This document shows positions 1-9,070 of a DNA stretch of 64,000 bases, one piece after another. Under the pieces are notes generated by a model. It saw only the letters and a list, made by a program, of their open reading frames with translations, was not told where the DNA came from and did no database searches. The stretch spans positions 62,001 through 126,000 of the forward strand of contig CALKZY010000006.1 in the NCBI GenBank assembly GCA_938002965.1, in the 5' to 3' direction. This DNA comes from an uncultured Acidimicrobiales bacterium. Its GTDB lineage: Bacteria; Actinomycetota; Acidimicrobiia; Acidimicrobiales; SZUA-35. Position numbers and translations under genes: made by a program. Position 1 is the first letter of the stretch; every line of letters begins with the position of its first letter.

Positions 1-1228
1 CACCGACTTCTCGGTCGGCATCGGCCGAATCGGTGCCGTCGAACCCGGAGATGGTGATGTCAGCATCGTCATCAGCCTGTCCACCGGTCGCCGAATCCTC
101 GGCGTAGGGGTCTTCGTCAACTCCCGGGCGGTAACGTCCGCTCAGCACGTACGGCACTCCGTCGTCGTCGACCTCATCATTTCCGAGAGATCCGTCTTGA
201 TCAACGACGCCGCCACCGAGATCTTCCGCGTCGTCCCATTCTTCGCCGGCTCCTTCAACCGCGGCATCCTCGCTGTCGAGCTCAGCCCACGCAGGGAACT
301 CATCGGACTCGCCGTCACCATGGTCGACGGCGAACGCGCCGTCTGGCTCGAAACCGGTCGCCGCTTCGCTGTCTTTGGCGCCCACCGACGGCACCTCAGG
401 TTGAAGCGGCTTACGCCCTGGGAAGTCCGTCGCCGAGAACTCATCAACAAGACCAAGGGCAGGACCAGATGCCGCCTCATCCTCGGTTTCATAGCCTCTG
501 TTGTCGATCTCGCCGCTGTCGTCGAGATCTCCGACCTGAGCGATGGCGTCCATCTGAGCATCATCGGAATCGCTCAGCCCGAAGTCCGATTGAGCGTCGA
601 GATCCGAGGAATCCATCGGGGTTGTTTCGTCCGCTCCCGTCTGGTCGACAATCTCAAGCCAAACCTCAGATGGCGGATCCACCAAGTCTGATTCGAGGCG
701 TCCCGAGCGGATGATTGCGGCCAACCGGGAATCATCGTCATCGAGACGGCTGTCAACCAGCGCCGCCTGCAGGGTTCGGATACCCCGCCGTAGATGACTT
801 TCAACGGTTCCGACCGGCAGGTCAAGATGCTCGGCCAGATCCTCGGTGCGACCACTCGCTGCGGAACCTTCGATGAGAATCTTCCGTTGGACCTCATCCA
901 TGTCAGCCACCGTGGCGGCCACCACTAGTTCGTCGACTCGCCTGTCGGACTCGGGCCCCATTGGATACGAGAGACGTGCCTGACGGACCAGCCAAGCACG
1001 AACACTTCCACGAGAAGGATCAAAGTCGCGGCGGTTGCCCCAGGCGTCAGAGAAGACGGCGGCGGTAATTCGGTCCTTATTGTCCGGGTCTAGAACCCCG
1101 GCGATCGCATGCAGCAAAGCTCCGCTTCTGCTGTACATGTCCTCAAGTACCGAGACGTCTCCAAGGATGAGGCGGTCTTCGATTGTTGTACCCACCCGAC
1201 TGAGCGTAATCAAGCAGTCAGTGCCCAC
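1..1228 (-). CDS. Sigma-70/ECF-like protein with long acidic C-terminal tail (partial)
   Basis: The reading frame is open from about 1228 to the left edge, so the C-terminus is missing. Residues about 30-90 look like a short sigma region 2, with the motif FDPSRGSVRAWLVRQAR. Residues about 100-160 look like sigma region 4: DEVQRKILIEG followed by the helix-turn-helix LAEHLDLPVGTVESHLRRG. More than 230 residues follow that are very rich in Asp, Glu, Ser and Gly, with no recognisable fold and probably disordered. ECF sigma factors normally end soon after region 4, so this tail is unusual; it could be a fused regulatory segment. The start is uncertain: GTG at 1228 or ATG at 1138, the latter preceded by GAGG. 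An AT-rich stretch with a TAAAAT hexamer lies just upstream of 1228. It could equally be a sigma-like DNA-binding regulator that is not a working sigma factor. Confidence 0.72.
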   Translation of the reverse strand, partial: MGTDCLITLSRVGTTIEDRLILGDVSVLEDMYSRSGALLHAIAGVLDPDNKDRITAAVFSDAWGNRRDFDPSRGSVRAWLVRQARLSYPMGPESDRRVDELVVAATVADMDEVQRKILIEGSAASGRTEDLAEHLDLPVGTVESHLRRGIRTLQAALVDSRLDDDDSRLAAIIRSGRLESDLVDPPSEVWLEIVDQTGADETTPMDSSDLDAQSDFGLSDSDDAQMDAIAQVGDLDDSGEIDNRGYETEDEAASGPALGLVDEFSATDFPGRKPLQPEVPSVGAKDSEAATGFEPDGAFAVDHGDGESDEFPAWAELDSEDAAVEGAGEEWDDAEDLGGGVVDQDGSLGNDEVDDDGVPYVLSGRYRPGVDEDPYAEDSATGGQADDDADITISGFDGTDSADADREVG

Positions 1229-1355
1229 GATGGAACGATTCGGTATTTTAGGTGAGCAAATTTTGGCCCCTGAAATACTCCCTGTTCAGAGCATTCTGGA
1301 CGACATGCTTGGCCACTGAACCCACCCCTTGTGGCCCCAAGTTCGACAGCCTCGT

Positions 1356-2858
1356 CTATACGAGATTGTCGACGAACCGCTCCAGCTGGCGAAGATTCCG
1401 CACCTCAAACACGCCGTCACAGTGCGAGGCGTATTCACCGACAATCGAGTCCCCGGTGTTCCAGTACGCCTTAGGTTCGGGATTCAACCAGAAGAGCTTC
1501 CGCGCCTTGTGCTGGATCTCCTTGATGATCCACGACTGCGAGGCGTGATAGTTGTTACGGGCATCACCCAAGATGATGACCGTGGTCTTCGGACCGACCT
1601 CTTTGCCGTACTGGTCCCAGAAGATCTCGAAGGCATGACCGTAGTCGGAGTGACCGTCAACCCAGACCACATCAGCCTCGGTGTTGACCCGGTGTATGGC
1701 TTCGGTGATGTCGTCGGCACGTTCAAAGAACGATGTGACTTCGTCGAGCCCGTCGATGAAGACAAAAGAGCGTACCCGGCTGAACTGGCTGGAGATGGCG
1801 TACACCAAGTGCAGGGTGAATCGGGCAAAGGCGGCTACCGACCCTGAAATGTCAGCCACGACGAAAATTTCAGGTTTGGCCGGTCGTGGGTGTCGGAACT
1901 TGGGCTCGGCAGGAACACCGCCATAACTGAGCGAATGGCGAACCGTGTTACGGAAGTCAAGCGGGCCCTTGCGCTTGTGTCGTCGTTTGCGGGCCAAGCG
2001 GACGGCTAGCTTCCGGGTAAGCGGGTAGATGGCACGCCGTAGCATGGTCATCTCCTCGCGGCTGGCGTGCATGAAGTCGACGTCTTCCGGCAAAGGCTTG
2101 CGGAGCGTCTTGGCCATGGCCTCCGCTCCCCTGTCGGCAACCAACCGCCGTCTGATTTCAGCTTCGACCTCTTTGCGCAGTTTGTCGATTCTGGTTTCGA
2201 ACTCGTCCTGCTCCAGGCGCTCTTTGAACGGCGTGAGAGACTGTCCCTGTTCGGAGGCCTGATCGCGGGCCTTTTCCATCAGCCGTTCCAGGACTCCGTC
2301 AAGATCCAGATTTCGCAGCGTGCGGTACAGGTAATACGTTCCCCCGACCGGACGTCCAGGTTCCATCCCGGCGTAGCGCTTCACCGCCTGGCGGGCGATA
2401 GCCCGCATGAGAGTGTCATCGCCTTGCATCAATGCCTGATACAGCAGCTCTGCCAGCTCTTCAGGCGACAGCCCGTCACCTGACCCCTGACCTCCTTCGC
2501 CTTGCTGCTGTTGCGCAAGCTCAGGATCGAAGTCCATGTCTTCGAACGGATCCTGGGCATCGGGGTCGATGATGTATTCCGAACCCCGCAGCGAGAAGTA
2601 GACCTCGAACAGCGTTTCGAACGTCTTCCAATGGGCCTGGTGCTTGACCAAGGTGGCGGCCATTGCGTATTTGAAGGCGTTTCGGTCCTCAATCGGGATG
2701 TGTCGAACCGCCTCGGCGGCGTCGATGTTCTCCGATAGCGAAACCGGTAGCCCGGCGTTGCGCAATTCGTGAACGAAACCCTCAAGCAGATCAAAAAGCG
2801 GGTCAGACGCCTGGGCCGAAGGGTCCGGGGCGGTCGTGTCGTCCACCGGTGCGGTCAT
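1356..2858 (-). CDS. CoxE-like VWA domain protein
   Basis: This 500-residue protein ends in a von Willebrand A domain with a MIDAS-type motif DISGS at about residues 338-342. The N-terminal 300 residues are charged and helical, with a Gln/Gly-rich stretch near residues 115-130, and a basic segment (ARKRRHKRKGP) precedes the VWA domain. It lies 19 bases downstream of a MoxR-type AAA ATPase in the same direction. Such MoxR/VWA pairs act as chaperone-like machines that insert cofactors or remodel protein complexes; CoxD/CoxE of CO dehydrogenase maturation is the named example. No target enzyme is visible nearby, so the client is unknown. Confidence 0.85.
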   Translation of the reverse strand: MTAPVDDTTAPDPSAQASDPLFDLLEGFVHELRNAGLPVSLSENIDAAEAVRHIPIEDRNAFKYAMAATLVKHQAHWKTFETLFEVYFSLRGSEYIIDPDAQDPFEDMDFDPELAQQQQGEGGQGSGDGLSPEELAELLYQALMQGDDTLMRAIARQAVKRYAGMEPGRPVGGTYYLYRTLRNLDLDGVLERLMEKARDQASEQGQSLTPFKERLEQDEFETRIDKLRKEVEAEIRRRLVADRGAEAMAKTLRKPLPEDVDFMHASREEMTMLRRAIYPLTRKLAVRLARKRRHKRKGPLDFRNTVRHSLSYGGVPAEPKFRHPRPAKPEIFVVADISGSVAAFARFTLHLVYAISSQFSRVRSFVFIDGLDEVTSFFERADDITEAIHRVNTEADVVWVDGHSDYGHAFEIFWDQYGKEVGPKTTVIILGDARNNYHASQSWIIKEIQHKARKLFWLNPEPKAYWNTGDSIVGEYASHCDGVFEVRNLRQLERFVDNLV

Positions 2859-2877
2859 AGTGTCGGTTACCTGCCCG

Positions 2878-3780
2878 CTATCCGCCGGCGGCCGGTTCGA
2901 AGTGCGAGCCGGAGTTGGCGGTGAAGTCTTTGATGGCCTTCTCGATGTCGGAGCGGTACTTCAAGAGAATGTGCACTGTGTTGACGGCATCGTCCTCTTC
3001 GATGTTGTCGATTCCCAACAGAACGAGAGTCCGAGCCCAGTCGAGGGTTTCGGAGATCGAAGGATGTTTCTTCAACTCGAGCTGCCGAATTGAGCGAACG
3101 ATGCGCGACACCTGGTCGGCCAACGTCTCGGTTATGTCGGGCACCTTGGTCAGGACGATCTCTTTTTCGCGCTCGATCGTCGGGTAGTCGAGATGTAGAA
3201 ACAGGCAACGACGCTTTAACGCCTCGGACAGCTCCCTCGTGTTGTTCGAGGTCAGGAACACCAACGGGATCTGCTTGGCTTCGATTGTTCCAAGCTCGGG
3301 AATGGAGACCTGGTAGTCGGAGAGGATCTCCAGCAACAAGGCCTCGGTCTCAAGCTCGACTCGGTCAACCTCGTCGATGAGCAGCACTACCGGATCATCA
3401 GCGGTGATGGCTTCCAGAAGGGGACGGGTCAGCAGGAACTCATCGGAGAAGATGTCGTCTTGAATGTCGGTCCACTCGCCGCCGCTCTCCGCCGTCTCGA
3501 CCTGAATCCGAAGCAACTGCTTCTTGTAGTTCCATTCATACAGTGCCTTCGACTCGTCGATGCCCTCGTAGCACTGCAGTCGGATGAGACGCGCTCCGCT
3601 CATCTCGGCAACGGACTTTGCCAACTGGGTCTTGCCTGTGCCTGCGGGACCCTCGACCAGGACGGGCTTGCCCAGGCGATCAGCCAGGTAGGCGATGCCT
3701 GCGATCGAGTCGTCCGCCAGGTAGTCAACACTCTCAAGGCCCTCTCGGACCGTATCGACCGATTCGAAACGGTAAGTCAT
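2878..3780 (-). CDS. MoxR/CoxD-type AAA+ ATPase
   Basis: A 300-residue MoxR-family ATPase with Walker A GPAGTGKT at residues 44-51, Walker B VVLLIDEVDR at 131-140 and a sensor-like TSNNTRELSEALKRR further on. The start is set at the ATG at 3780 (MTYRFES), because the in-frame extension upstream has no family similarity and falls in the divergent promoter region. It is followed by the VWA gene, its expected partner. In this family the ATPase and the VWA protein together activate a client enzyme or complex in the cytoplasm. The client here is not identifiable. Confidence 0.88.
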   Translation of the reverse strand: MTYRFESVDTVREGLESVDYLADDSIAGIAYLADRLGKPVLVEGPAGTGKTQLAKSVAEMSGARLIRLQCYEGIDESKALYEWNYKKQLLRIQVETAESGGEWTDIQDDIFSDEFLLTRPLLEAITADDPVVLLIDEVDRVELETEALLLEILSDYQVSIPELGTIEAKQIPLVFLTSNNTRELSEALKRRCLFLHLDYPTIEREKEIVLTKVPDITETLADQVSRIVRSIRQLELKKHPSISETLDWARTLVLLGIDNIEEDDAVNTVHILLKYRSDIEKAIKDFTANSGSHFEPAAGG

Positions 3781-3824
3781 GGCCCATACGGTACCCGAGA
3801 CGCACGGTCGGGAGAGAACCGTTT

Positions 3825-3836
3825 TCCCATATGGGA
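3825..3836. promoter_or_regulatory. 12-bp palindrome in a divergent intergenic region
   Basis: TCCCATATGGGA is a perfect palindrome in the 152-base gap between the divergently transcribed MoxR gene and the CbbX-like ATPase gene. It is a candidate operator for either gene; no known regulator is implied. Confidence 0.35.
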
Positions 3837-3932
3837 CCAAGGTGCTCATCACACACGTTCCACTACTGGCTCCAGCCGACCTGGGCTGCCGGAGAACCAA
3901 CCACTCCCGGGCCGACTACGATCTAAGACGTT

Positions 3933-5387
3933 ATGGACAGGGGTTTGACCAAAGCGGTCGACCGGTTCGCCGAAACTATCGGAGGAGCTCTCCGACAAGC
4001 GGCAACCGGCACCACCGTGGAACAGAAGAAACTTAAGCGCGACGCTATTGTCGAGGCCTTCAACATAAGCCTGGCCTTCGTCGACTCTGATCAGCGTCAC
4101 AGCGACGACGAACTGTGGGCCATTGTCGCCGCGTTCGCTCACCACGATCTATTGTCGGGCATGGCCACCCCTGATGCGTTGCGGCGCAACGATCTGGTGG
4201 CAGGCAAACAACAGTGGCTGGCCAAGCCGTCAGATTTGTTCATGACCCTCCGTCAGGTCGACACCACCCGCCGCACCACGTTCGCCCGTCTCTACTACGA
4301 CGAAGCCATGACGCTGGCTCACACGGTCATCTCACTCGATCAATACACCGCCGATGCGGAGTTGAAAGCCTTAGTCGAGTTCCAGCGGCTACTCATGGCT
4401 GCGCTCCCGCCAGCCGCCTCCGGTGGCCCGCAAGCGGCAACAGGAACCGGAACCGATAACGCCGGGCAGGCAGCAGCCGACGCAGCGATAGAGGCTGAAG
4501 CTCCGACCGAGCCTCCGGAACCGTTAGAAGACGTACTGGCCGAGTTGGACGCTCTCATCGGCCTCGATCAGGTCAAAGAAGAGGTCCGGCTTCTCTCCGC
4601 TCTCCTGCGTGTGCAGAAGCTGCGGGAGGAACGCGACCTTCCAATTGTCGACAGCAACAACCATCTGATCTTCAGTGGAAATCCGGGCACCGGCAAAACA
4701 ACGGTCGGTCGCCTGCTATCGCGTATCTATCGCTCGCTCGGTGTCGTCGACAAAGGCCAGCTGGTCGAGGTCGATCGCAGCGGCCTGGTGGCAGGTTTCG
4801 TCGGGCAGACGGCAACCAAGGTGTCGGAAGTCTTCGATCGCGCCGACGGCGGTGTTCTGCTCATCGACGAGGCCTACTCGTTGACGCGCGGCGGCGAAAA
4901 GGACTTCGGACGAGAAGCCATCGACGCCGTGGTCAAGAACGTGGAGGACCGGCGGGACACCATGGTGGTCATCCTGGCCGGATACCCCAAAGAAATGGCC
5001 GATCTCGTTGCCACCAACCCCGGATTTCAGAGTCGCTTTCCCAAGACCATTTACTTCCCCGACTACACCGATGAGGAACTTGTCGACATCCTCCTCATCA
5101 TCGCCGCCGGCGGCACGTACAACCTGACCGATGACGCCATGGAGGCGGCTTCGGTCTGGTTCGGGGCTCACGACCGGGGGCGGGGATTCGGCAACGGCCG
5201 ACTGGCCCGCAATCTGTTCGAAGCAGCGGTATCTCGTCACGCTCAACGCCTGGTTGATGTTGAGGAACCGACCGACGATGACCTGACCACTCTTGAGGCG
5301 GCCGACATCGCCGCCGTGCCGACAGAGTCCGACCGAGAGTCGGCCCTGGGCCCAAGCAAAGCCAGTACCGACGGCGACACAGCCTAG
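3933..5387 (+). CDS. CbbX/SpoVK-like AAA+ ATPase
   Basis: A 484-residue protein. The N-terminal 155 residues are a helical domain of unknown role. An Ala/Gly/Pro-rich linker spans about 160-197, then a CbbX/SpoVK-type AAA+ module follows, with the LDALIGLDQVKEEV lead-in, Walker A GNPGTGKT at 249-256, the pore-loop region GFVGQTATKV and Walker B VLLIDEAYS at about 308-316. Members of this family remodel proteins (rubisco activase CbbX, ESX EccA, SpoVK). No rubisco or type VII secretion gene is present, so the substrate is unknown. The stop codon is directly followed by the start of murJ, so the two are probably cotranscribed. Confidence 0.85.
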   Translation: MDRGLTKAVDRFAETIGGALRQAATGTTVEQKKLKRDAIVEAFNISLAFVDSDQRHSDDELWAIVAAFAHHDLLSGMATPDALRRNDLVAGKQQWLAKPSDLFMTLRQVDTTRRTTFARLYYDEAMTLAHTVISLDQYTADAELKALVEFQRLLMAALPPAASGGPQAATGTGTDNAGQAAADAAIEAEAPTEPPEPLEDVLAELDALIGLDQVKEEVRLLSALLRVQKLREERDLPIVDSNNHLIFSGNPGTGKTTVGRLLSRIYRSLGVVDKGQLVEVDRSGLVAGFVGQTATKVSEVFDRADGGVLLIDEAYSLTRGGEKDFGREAIDAVVKNVEDRRDTMVVILAGYPKEMADLVATNPGFQSRFPKTIYFPDYTDEELVDILLIIAAGGTYNLTDDAMEAASVWFGAHDRGRGFGNGRLARNLFEAAVSRHAQRLVDVEEPTDDDLTTLEAADIAAVPTESDRESALGPSKASTDGDTA

Positions 5388-7052
5388 ATGGCGGGCAAGC
5401 GGCGCCTCGGTGGTGCCAACGCGGTTGCGGCTGGCATTTTCCTTTCCCGAATCGCCGGGATAGTTCGAACCGTCATTCTCGGTGCCGTGGTCGGGGTCGG
5501 CACCCCTTTGGACGCATTCGCCTTCGCTATGCGCCTCCCCAACCTCCTCCAGAACCTTCTGGGCGAAGGGTCGCTGTCAGCATCGTTCATCCCGGTCTAC
5601 GCCAAACTGGTTGAGGACGGAGAGGAGGAACGAGCGGGCCGTCTAGCCGGAACAGTCCTAACCCTGCTGGTACTCGTCACCGGCCTGATCGTCTTGGTGG
5701 CCGTGCTGGCGGCAGAGCCAATCATTGCCCTGGTGACCAGTTGGGAGGGCGATCCGAGTCGGTTTGATCTAACGGTTCGGCTATTTCGAATCACAACTGT
5801 TGGCATCGGCTTCTTGGTGGTGTCGGCATGGTGCCTCGGTGTGCTCAACAGCCATCGACGGTTCTTTCTTTCCTACGTTTCCCCCGTCGCCTGGAACGCC
5901 GCTCAAATCACTGTGCTGATCCTCGCCGCTGTCTTGGTCTGGACCGATCTTGACACCGTCGTCGCCTTGGCTTGGGCCGTTGTCGGCGGCGGAATACTGC
6001 AAACTGCCGTCCAACTCCGAACGACGCGGTCGCTCGTGCCGAACTTGCGCCTCGGCCTCAGGCAGGACTCTGATGTCAAAGATGTTGTCGGCCGCTTTAT
6101 CCCCGCCGTCGGAGCACGTGGCGTCATCCAGTTCTCAAGCTTCATCGATCAGTTCCTTTTAGCAGCCATCGTTGTCAAAGCTGTCGGGCTCTACGCTTTG
6201 GCGCTGCCGCTCTACATCACCCCGATTTCGCTCTTCGGGTTCAGTGTCGCAGCCTCCGAACTGGCCGAAATGTCCAGATCTTCGGATCGACTGGATGCCC
6301 TGGCCGCCAGGCTGACACCGGCGCTGCGTCGAGTTCTGCTCCCCGCCGGATTCATAACCGTTGCCTACATCGCCGCTGCCCCGGTGTTCGTCGACGCCCT
6401 TTACGGCTGGCCGTCGCGCCTTTTGGATCGATCGATCGGAGCGTCCGACATCTTGGTGCTCGGTTACCTACTTATGGCCATGGCTCTCGGCCTACCGGCG
6501 GCCATGACGGCTCGAGTCACCCAGAACACCTTGTACAGCATTGGCGACGTGAAGGGACCAGCCCGCATAGCGGTCATTCGAGTTGCCATAAGCGCGGTAT
6601 TGAGCGTGGTCTTAATGCTTCAGCTCGACTGGTTGACCTTCGACGGCATCCAAGTTGTCCGCTTTGACAACTTCCCCCACTGGCCGCCATTCGAGCGGGT
6701 ACCCGAAGCTCGGCGTCTGCAAGACAACGTCGATCAGAAGATCCCACACCTTGGGGTGGTTGGTCTCGGGCTGGCATCGGCTGTCGCCGCTTGGGTCGAA
6801 TGGGCGTTACTCAGAGCTCGGCTTCGTTCAAAGCTCGGCCGCCGGGGCGCTCAAGCCGTCTCTTCCAGATGGCTTCGTCAGATCACAGGCGCGTCAGTTG
6901 GCGCATTCGTGGTGATGATTGCAGCCCGGCAGTTGCAGCTGCCCTCACCCGTCGACGCAATCCTCATCGTCGCCGCCGGCCTGGCTGTCTACGCCGGAAT
7001 CCTCTGGATGTACGGCGTTCGCTCGCTTTCGGCACTAGCATCGAAGCCATGA
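5388..7052 (+). CDS. murJ: MurJ lipid II flippase
   Basis: A 554-residue polytopic membrane protein of the MurJ/MviN family. The family signature is clear at the N-terminus (FLSRIAGIVRTVILGAVVG and AFAMRLPNLLQNLLGEGSL), followed by many hydrophobic segments consistent with about 14 helices. MurJ flips lipid II across the cytoplasmic membrane for peptidoglycan synthesis. A hydrophilic insertion of about 35 residues sits between two late helices, near residues 420-455. The ATG follows the previous stop without a gap, and the TGA overlaps the pspA start as ATGA, so the three genes look like one transcript. Confidence 0.93.
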   Translation: MAGKRRLGGANAVAAGIFLSRIAGIVRTVILGAVVGVGTPLDAFAFAMRLPNLLQNLLGEGSLSASFIPVYAKLVEDGEEERAGRLAGTVLTLLVLVTGLIVLVAVLAAEPIIALVTSWEGDPSRFDLTVRLFRITTVGIGFLVVSAWCLGVLNSHRRFFLSYVSPVAWNAAQITVLILAAVLVWTDLDTVVALAWAVVGGGILQTAVQLRTTRSLVPNLRLGLRQDSDVKDVVGRFIPAVGARGVIQFSSFIDQFLLAAIVVKAVGLYALALPLYITPISLFGFSVAASELAEMSRSSDRLDALAARLTPALRRVLLPAGFITVAYIAAAPVFVDALYGWPSRLLDRSIGASDILVLGYLLMAMALGLPAAMTARVTQNTLYSIGDVKGPARIAVIRVAISAVLSVVLMLQLDWLTFDGIQVVRFDNFPHWPPFERVPEARRLQDNVDQKIPHLGVVGLGLASAVAAWVEWALLRARLRSKLGRRGAQAVSSRWLRQITGASVGAFVVMIAARQLQLPSPVDAILIVAAGLAVYAGILWMYGVRSLSALASKP

Positions 7053-7843
7053 TTAAGGTGTTTCAACGCTGGTGGAACTACATGGCCGCAAAGCTCTCGG
7101 GCGATTTCGAAGCCCGGGCTGATCCAAAGATTCAGTTGGAGCAGGCCATCCAGGAAGCACAGACGCAGCATCGTCAGCTTAAAGAGCAGGCTGCCAACGT
7201 CATTGCCCACCAAAAGCAGACTGAGATCAAACTTAACCGTGTGATGGAGGACTACGAAAAGGTCAGTGCCAACGCACGGCAAGCGGTCATGATGGCCGAT
7301 GACGCCCAAAAGCGTGGCGACGAGACCAAAATGGTTCAGTACACGCAAACAGCCGAGTCATTCGCCAACCGGATGATTGCCCTGGAGCGTGAGGTCGACG
7401 ACCTGAAGTCTCTGCATCTGCAGGCCAGCGACGCATCAGACAAGGCAAAGCAAGCCGTCAACCAGAACTCGGCCATGCTCCAGAAGAAGCTGAGCGAGCG
7501 CCAGAAGCTGCTCTCACAACTCGACCAGGCCAAGATGCAAGAGCAGCTGAACTCGGCCATGGATTCGCTCTCAGAACAGGTCGGCCAGGACACACCTTCC
7601 ATGGAAGAGGTCCGGAACAAGATCGAGCAACGCTACGCCAAGGCTCAGGGCGCAGCTGAGCTCTCCGAGAACACCGTCGAAGGGCGCATGCTTGAGGTCG
7701 AGCAGGCTTCACTCAACGTCGAGGCCCAGTCCCGACTAAGCGAGATTCGGGCCCAGCTTGGCATCGAGTCAGCCGGAACCGAGTCACAGGTGTCCGAGGC
7801 CATCGCCGAAGCGGCACCCCAGCCAGCCGAAGGCGAAAGCTAA
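7049..7843 (+). CDS. pspA: PspA/IM30 family membrane-stress protein
   Basis: A 264-residue protein, almost entirely predicted coiled coil, starting MIKVFQRWWNYMAAKLSG as in PspA/Vipp1. The amphipathic N-terminal helix binds damaged membranes and the coiled-coil body forms ESCRT-III-like assemblies. The start was chosen at the ATG that overlaps the murJ stop (ATGA); the longer in-frame extension would run far back into murJ and lacks the family N-terminus. The C-terminal tail is Ala/Glu/Pro-rich. Linkage to murJ fits a role in envelope maintenance. Confidence 0.9.
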   Translation: MIKVFQRWWNYMAAKLSGDFEARADPKIQLEQAIQEAQTQHRQLKEQAANVIAHQKQTEIKLNRVMEDYEKVSANARQAVMMADDAQKRGDETKMVQYTQTAESFANRMIALEREVDDLKSLHLQASDASDKAKQAVNQNSAMLQKKLSERQKLLSQLDQAKMQEQLNSAMDSLSEQVGQDTPSMEEVRNKIEQRYAKAQGAAELSENTVEGRMLEVEQASLNVEAQSRLSEIRAQLGIESAGTESQVSEAIAEAAPQPAEGES

Positions 7844-7876
7844 TATCGAGCCTTTCTTCAGGCCAACAATTCTTTA

Positions 7877-7916
7877 GCTGTCGCTCCGTCCAAACGACGG
7901 GGCGACAGCCATTTTT
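7877..7916 (+). terminator. Rho-independent terminator after pspA
   Basis: A 14-bp stem (GCTGTCGCTCCGTC against GACGGGGCGACAGC, one G-T pair) closes a 5-base loop and is followed by CATTTTTG. It ends the pspA transcript; the convergent ABC operon ends just beyond it and may use the same hairpin. Confidence 0.85.
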
Positions 7917-7921
7917 GCCCG

Positions 7922-9070
7922 TCACCTATTGCTGCGAGGCCAGACCTGAACGGGAGGGCCGACATAGCGAACTGCCGCCGCATCGCCGGGCGAGAGGCTG
8001 GTATCGGTACTGCGGACGGAGAAGACCTCGTCGGCGCCCCGCATCTCGTACAAGACATCGTGGCCGAAGTACTCGGCAGACTCGACGTGTACCGCCACAA
8101 GCGGACGGCCGTCGGCTTGCCCAACGTCATCAGACGACGTCGACGCGACAGTACGGTCCCCTGGCGACACCACAAGGTGCTCCGGTCGGATCAGAACATC
8201 AACGTCACCATCGGCTTCGACACCGGGCTTCGACCCATAAATCAAATGATGACCGAATGCGGTTGAGACTTCCCTCGGCCCACGAAGGACGCCACGAATC
8301 AGATTCGCCTCGCCAACGAACTCGGCCACCCACTGATCGTCAGGTCGGTCGTAGAGCTCCGTCGAGGGTCCGATCTGGCGGACGCGGCCATCACGCATAA
8401 CGGCAACCCGATCGCCAAGTACAAAAGCCTCGTCCTGGTCATGAGTGACGACGATGGCCGTGATGCCGACCTGAGAGAGAATACGTCGAACATCACGCCG
8501 CAATTGAACCCGCATGCCAGGGTCCAACGCTGAGAACGGTTCGTCCAACAAGAGCACCGACGGCCTTGGGGCCAGCGCCCGTGCCAGGGCAACACGCTGA
8601 CGTTGGCCGCCCGACAACGTATCGGGTCGGCGATCGGCGGAGCCTTCCAACTCGACAATGCCCAGCAGCTCACGAACTCTGGACTCGGCATCTCTCACGC
8701 CACGCAACCCGAACTCAATGTTCTCGCTAACCGACAGGTGTGGGAACAACGCTCCATCCTGAAAGACCATCCCTACTCGCCTACGATGCGGCTCGAAGTG
8801 AATGCCCGGACCGTCAACAGTGACCCCACCAATCTCGATGCTGCCGGAGCTGGGCGGCTGAAGCCCTGCGATGGCTCGAAGCAGCGTGCTCTTGCCACAA
8901 CCCGAGGGCCCGAGGAGCGAAAGAATCTCCCCCGGCTCGATGTTCAGATCAACGTGATGCAGCACCGAGACGTCAGTTTCGTAACCCACTGACACATCGA
9001 TCAGCGAAACCTTGGCGAACATCGCGTTGCCTTCAGTCGCGCCTTGTCGGCTTGAATCTCGTTTGGCCAT
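7922..9070 (-). CDS. fbpC: Iron(III)-type ABC transporter ATP-binding protein
   Basis: A 382-residue ATPase with Walker A GPSGCGKST near residues 54-62, signature LSGGQRQRVALARAL, Walker B VLLLDEPFSALD and a C-terminal TOBE-like regulatory region. This is the layout of FbpC/AfuC and related POT-family ATPases. The start codon overlaps the permease stop (TAATG), which supports this start over the internal ATG at codon 17. Together with the permease and lipoprotein upstream it forms a complete Fe3+ importer. Assignment to iron rather than thiamine or sulfate rests on the partner binding protein and the neighbouring DtxR-type gene. Confidence 0.88.
   Translation of the reverse strand: MAKRDSSRQGATEGNAMFAKVSLIDVSVGYETDVSVLHHVDLNIEPGEILSLLGPSGCGKSTLLRAIAGLQPPSSGSIEIGGVTVDGPGIHFEPHRRRVGMVFQDGALFPHLSVSENIEFGLRGVRDAESRVRELLGIVELEGSADRRPDTLSGGQRQRVALARALAPRPSVLLLDEPFSALDPGMRVQLRRDVRRILSQVGITAIVVTHDQDEAFVLGDRVAVMRDGRVRQIGPSTELYDRPDDQWVAEFVGEANLIRGVLRGPREVSTAFGHHLIYGSKPGVEADGDVDVLIRPEHLVVSPGDRTVASTSSDDVGQADGRPLVAVHVESAEYFGHDVLYEMRGADEVFSVRSTDTSLSPGDAAAVRYVGPPVQVWPRSNR

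Noticed and set aside
197..691. Plus-strand coding region at the left edge
   Set aside because: It is antisense to the sigma-like frame, which has recognisable motifs; the plus-strand product has none.
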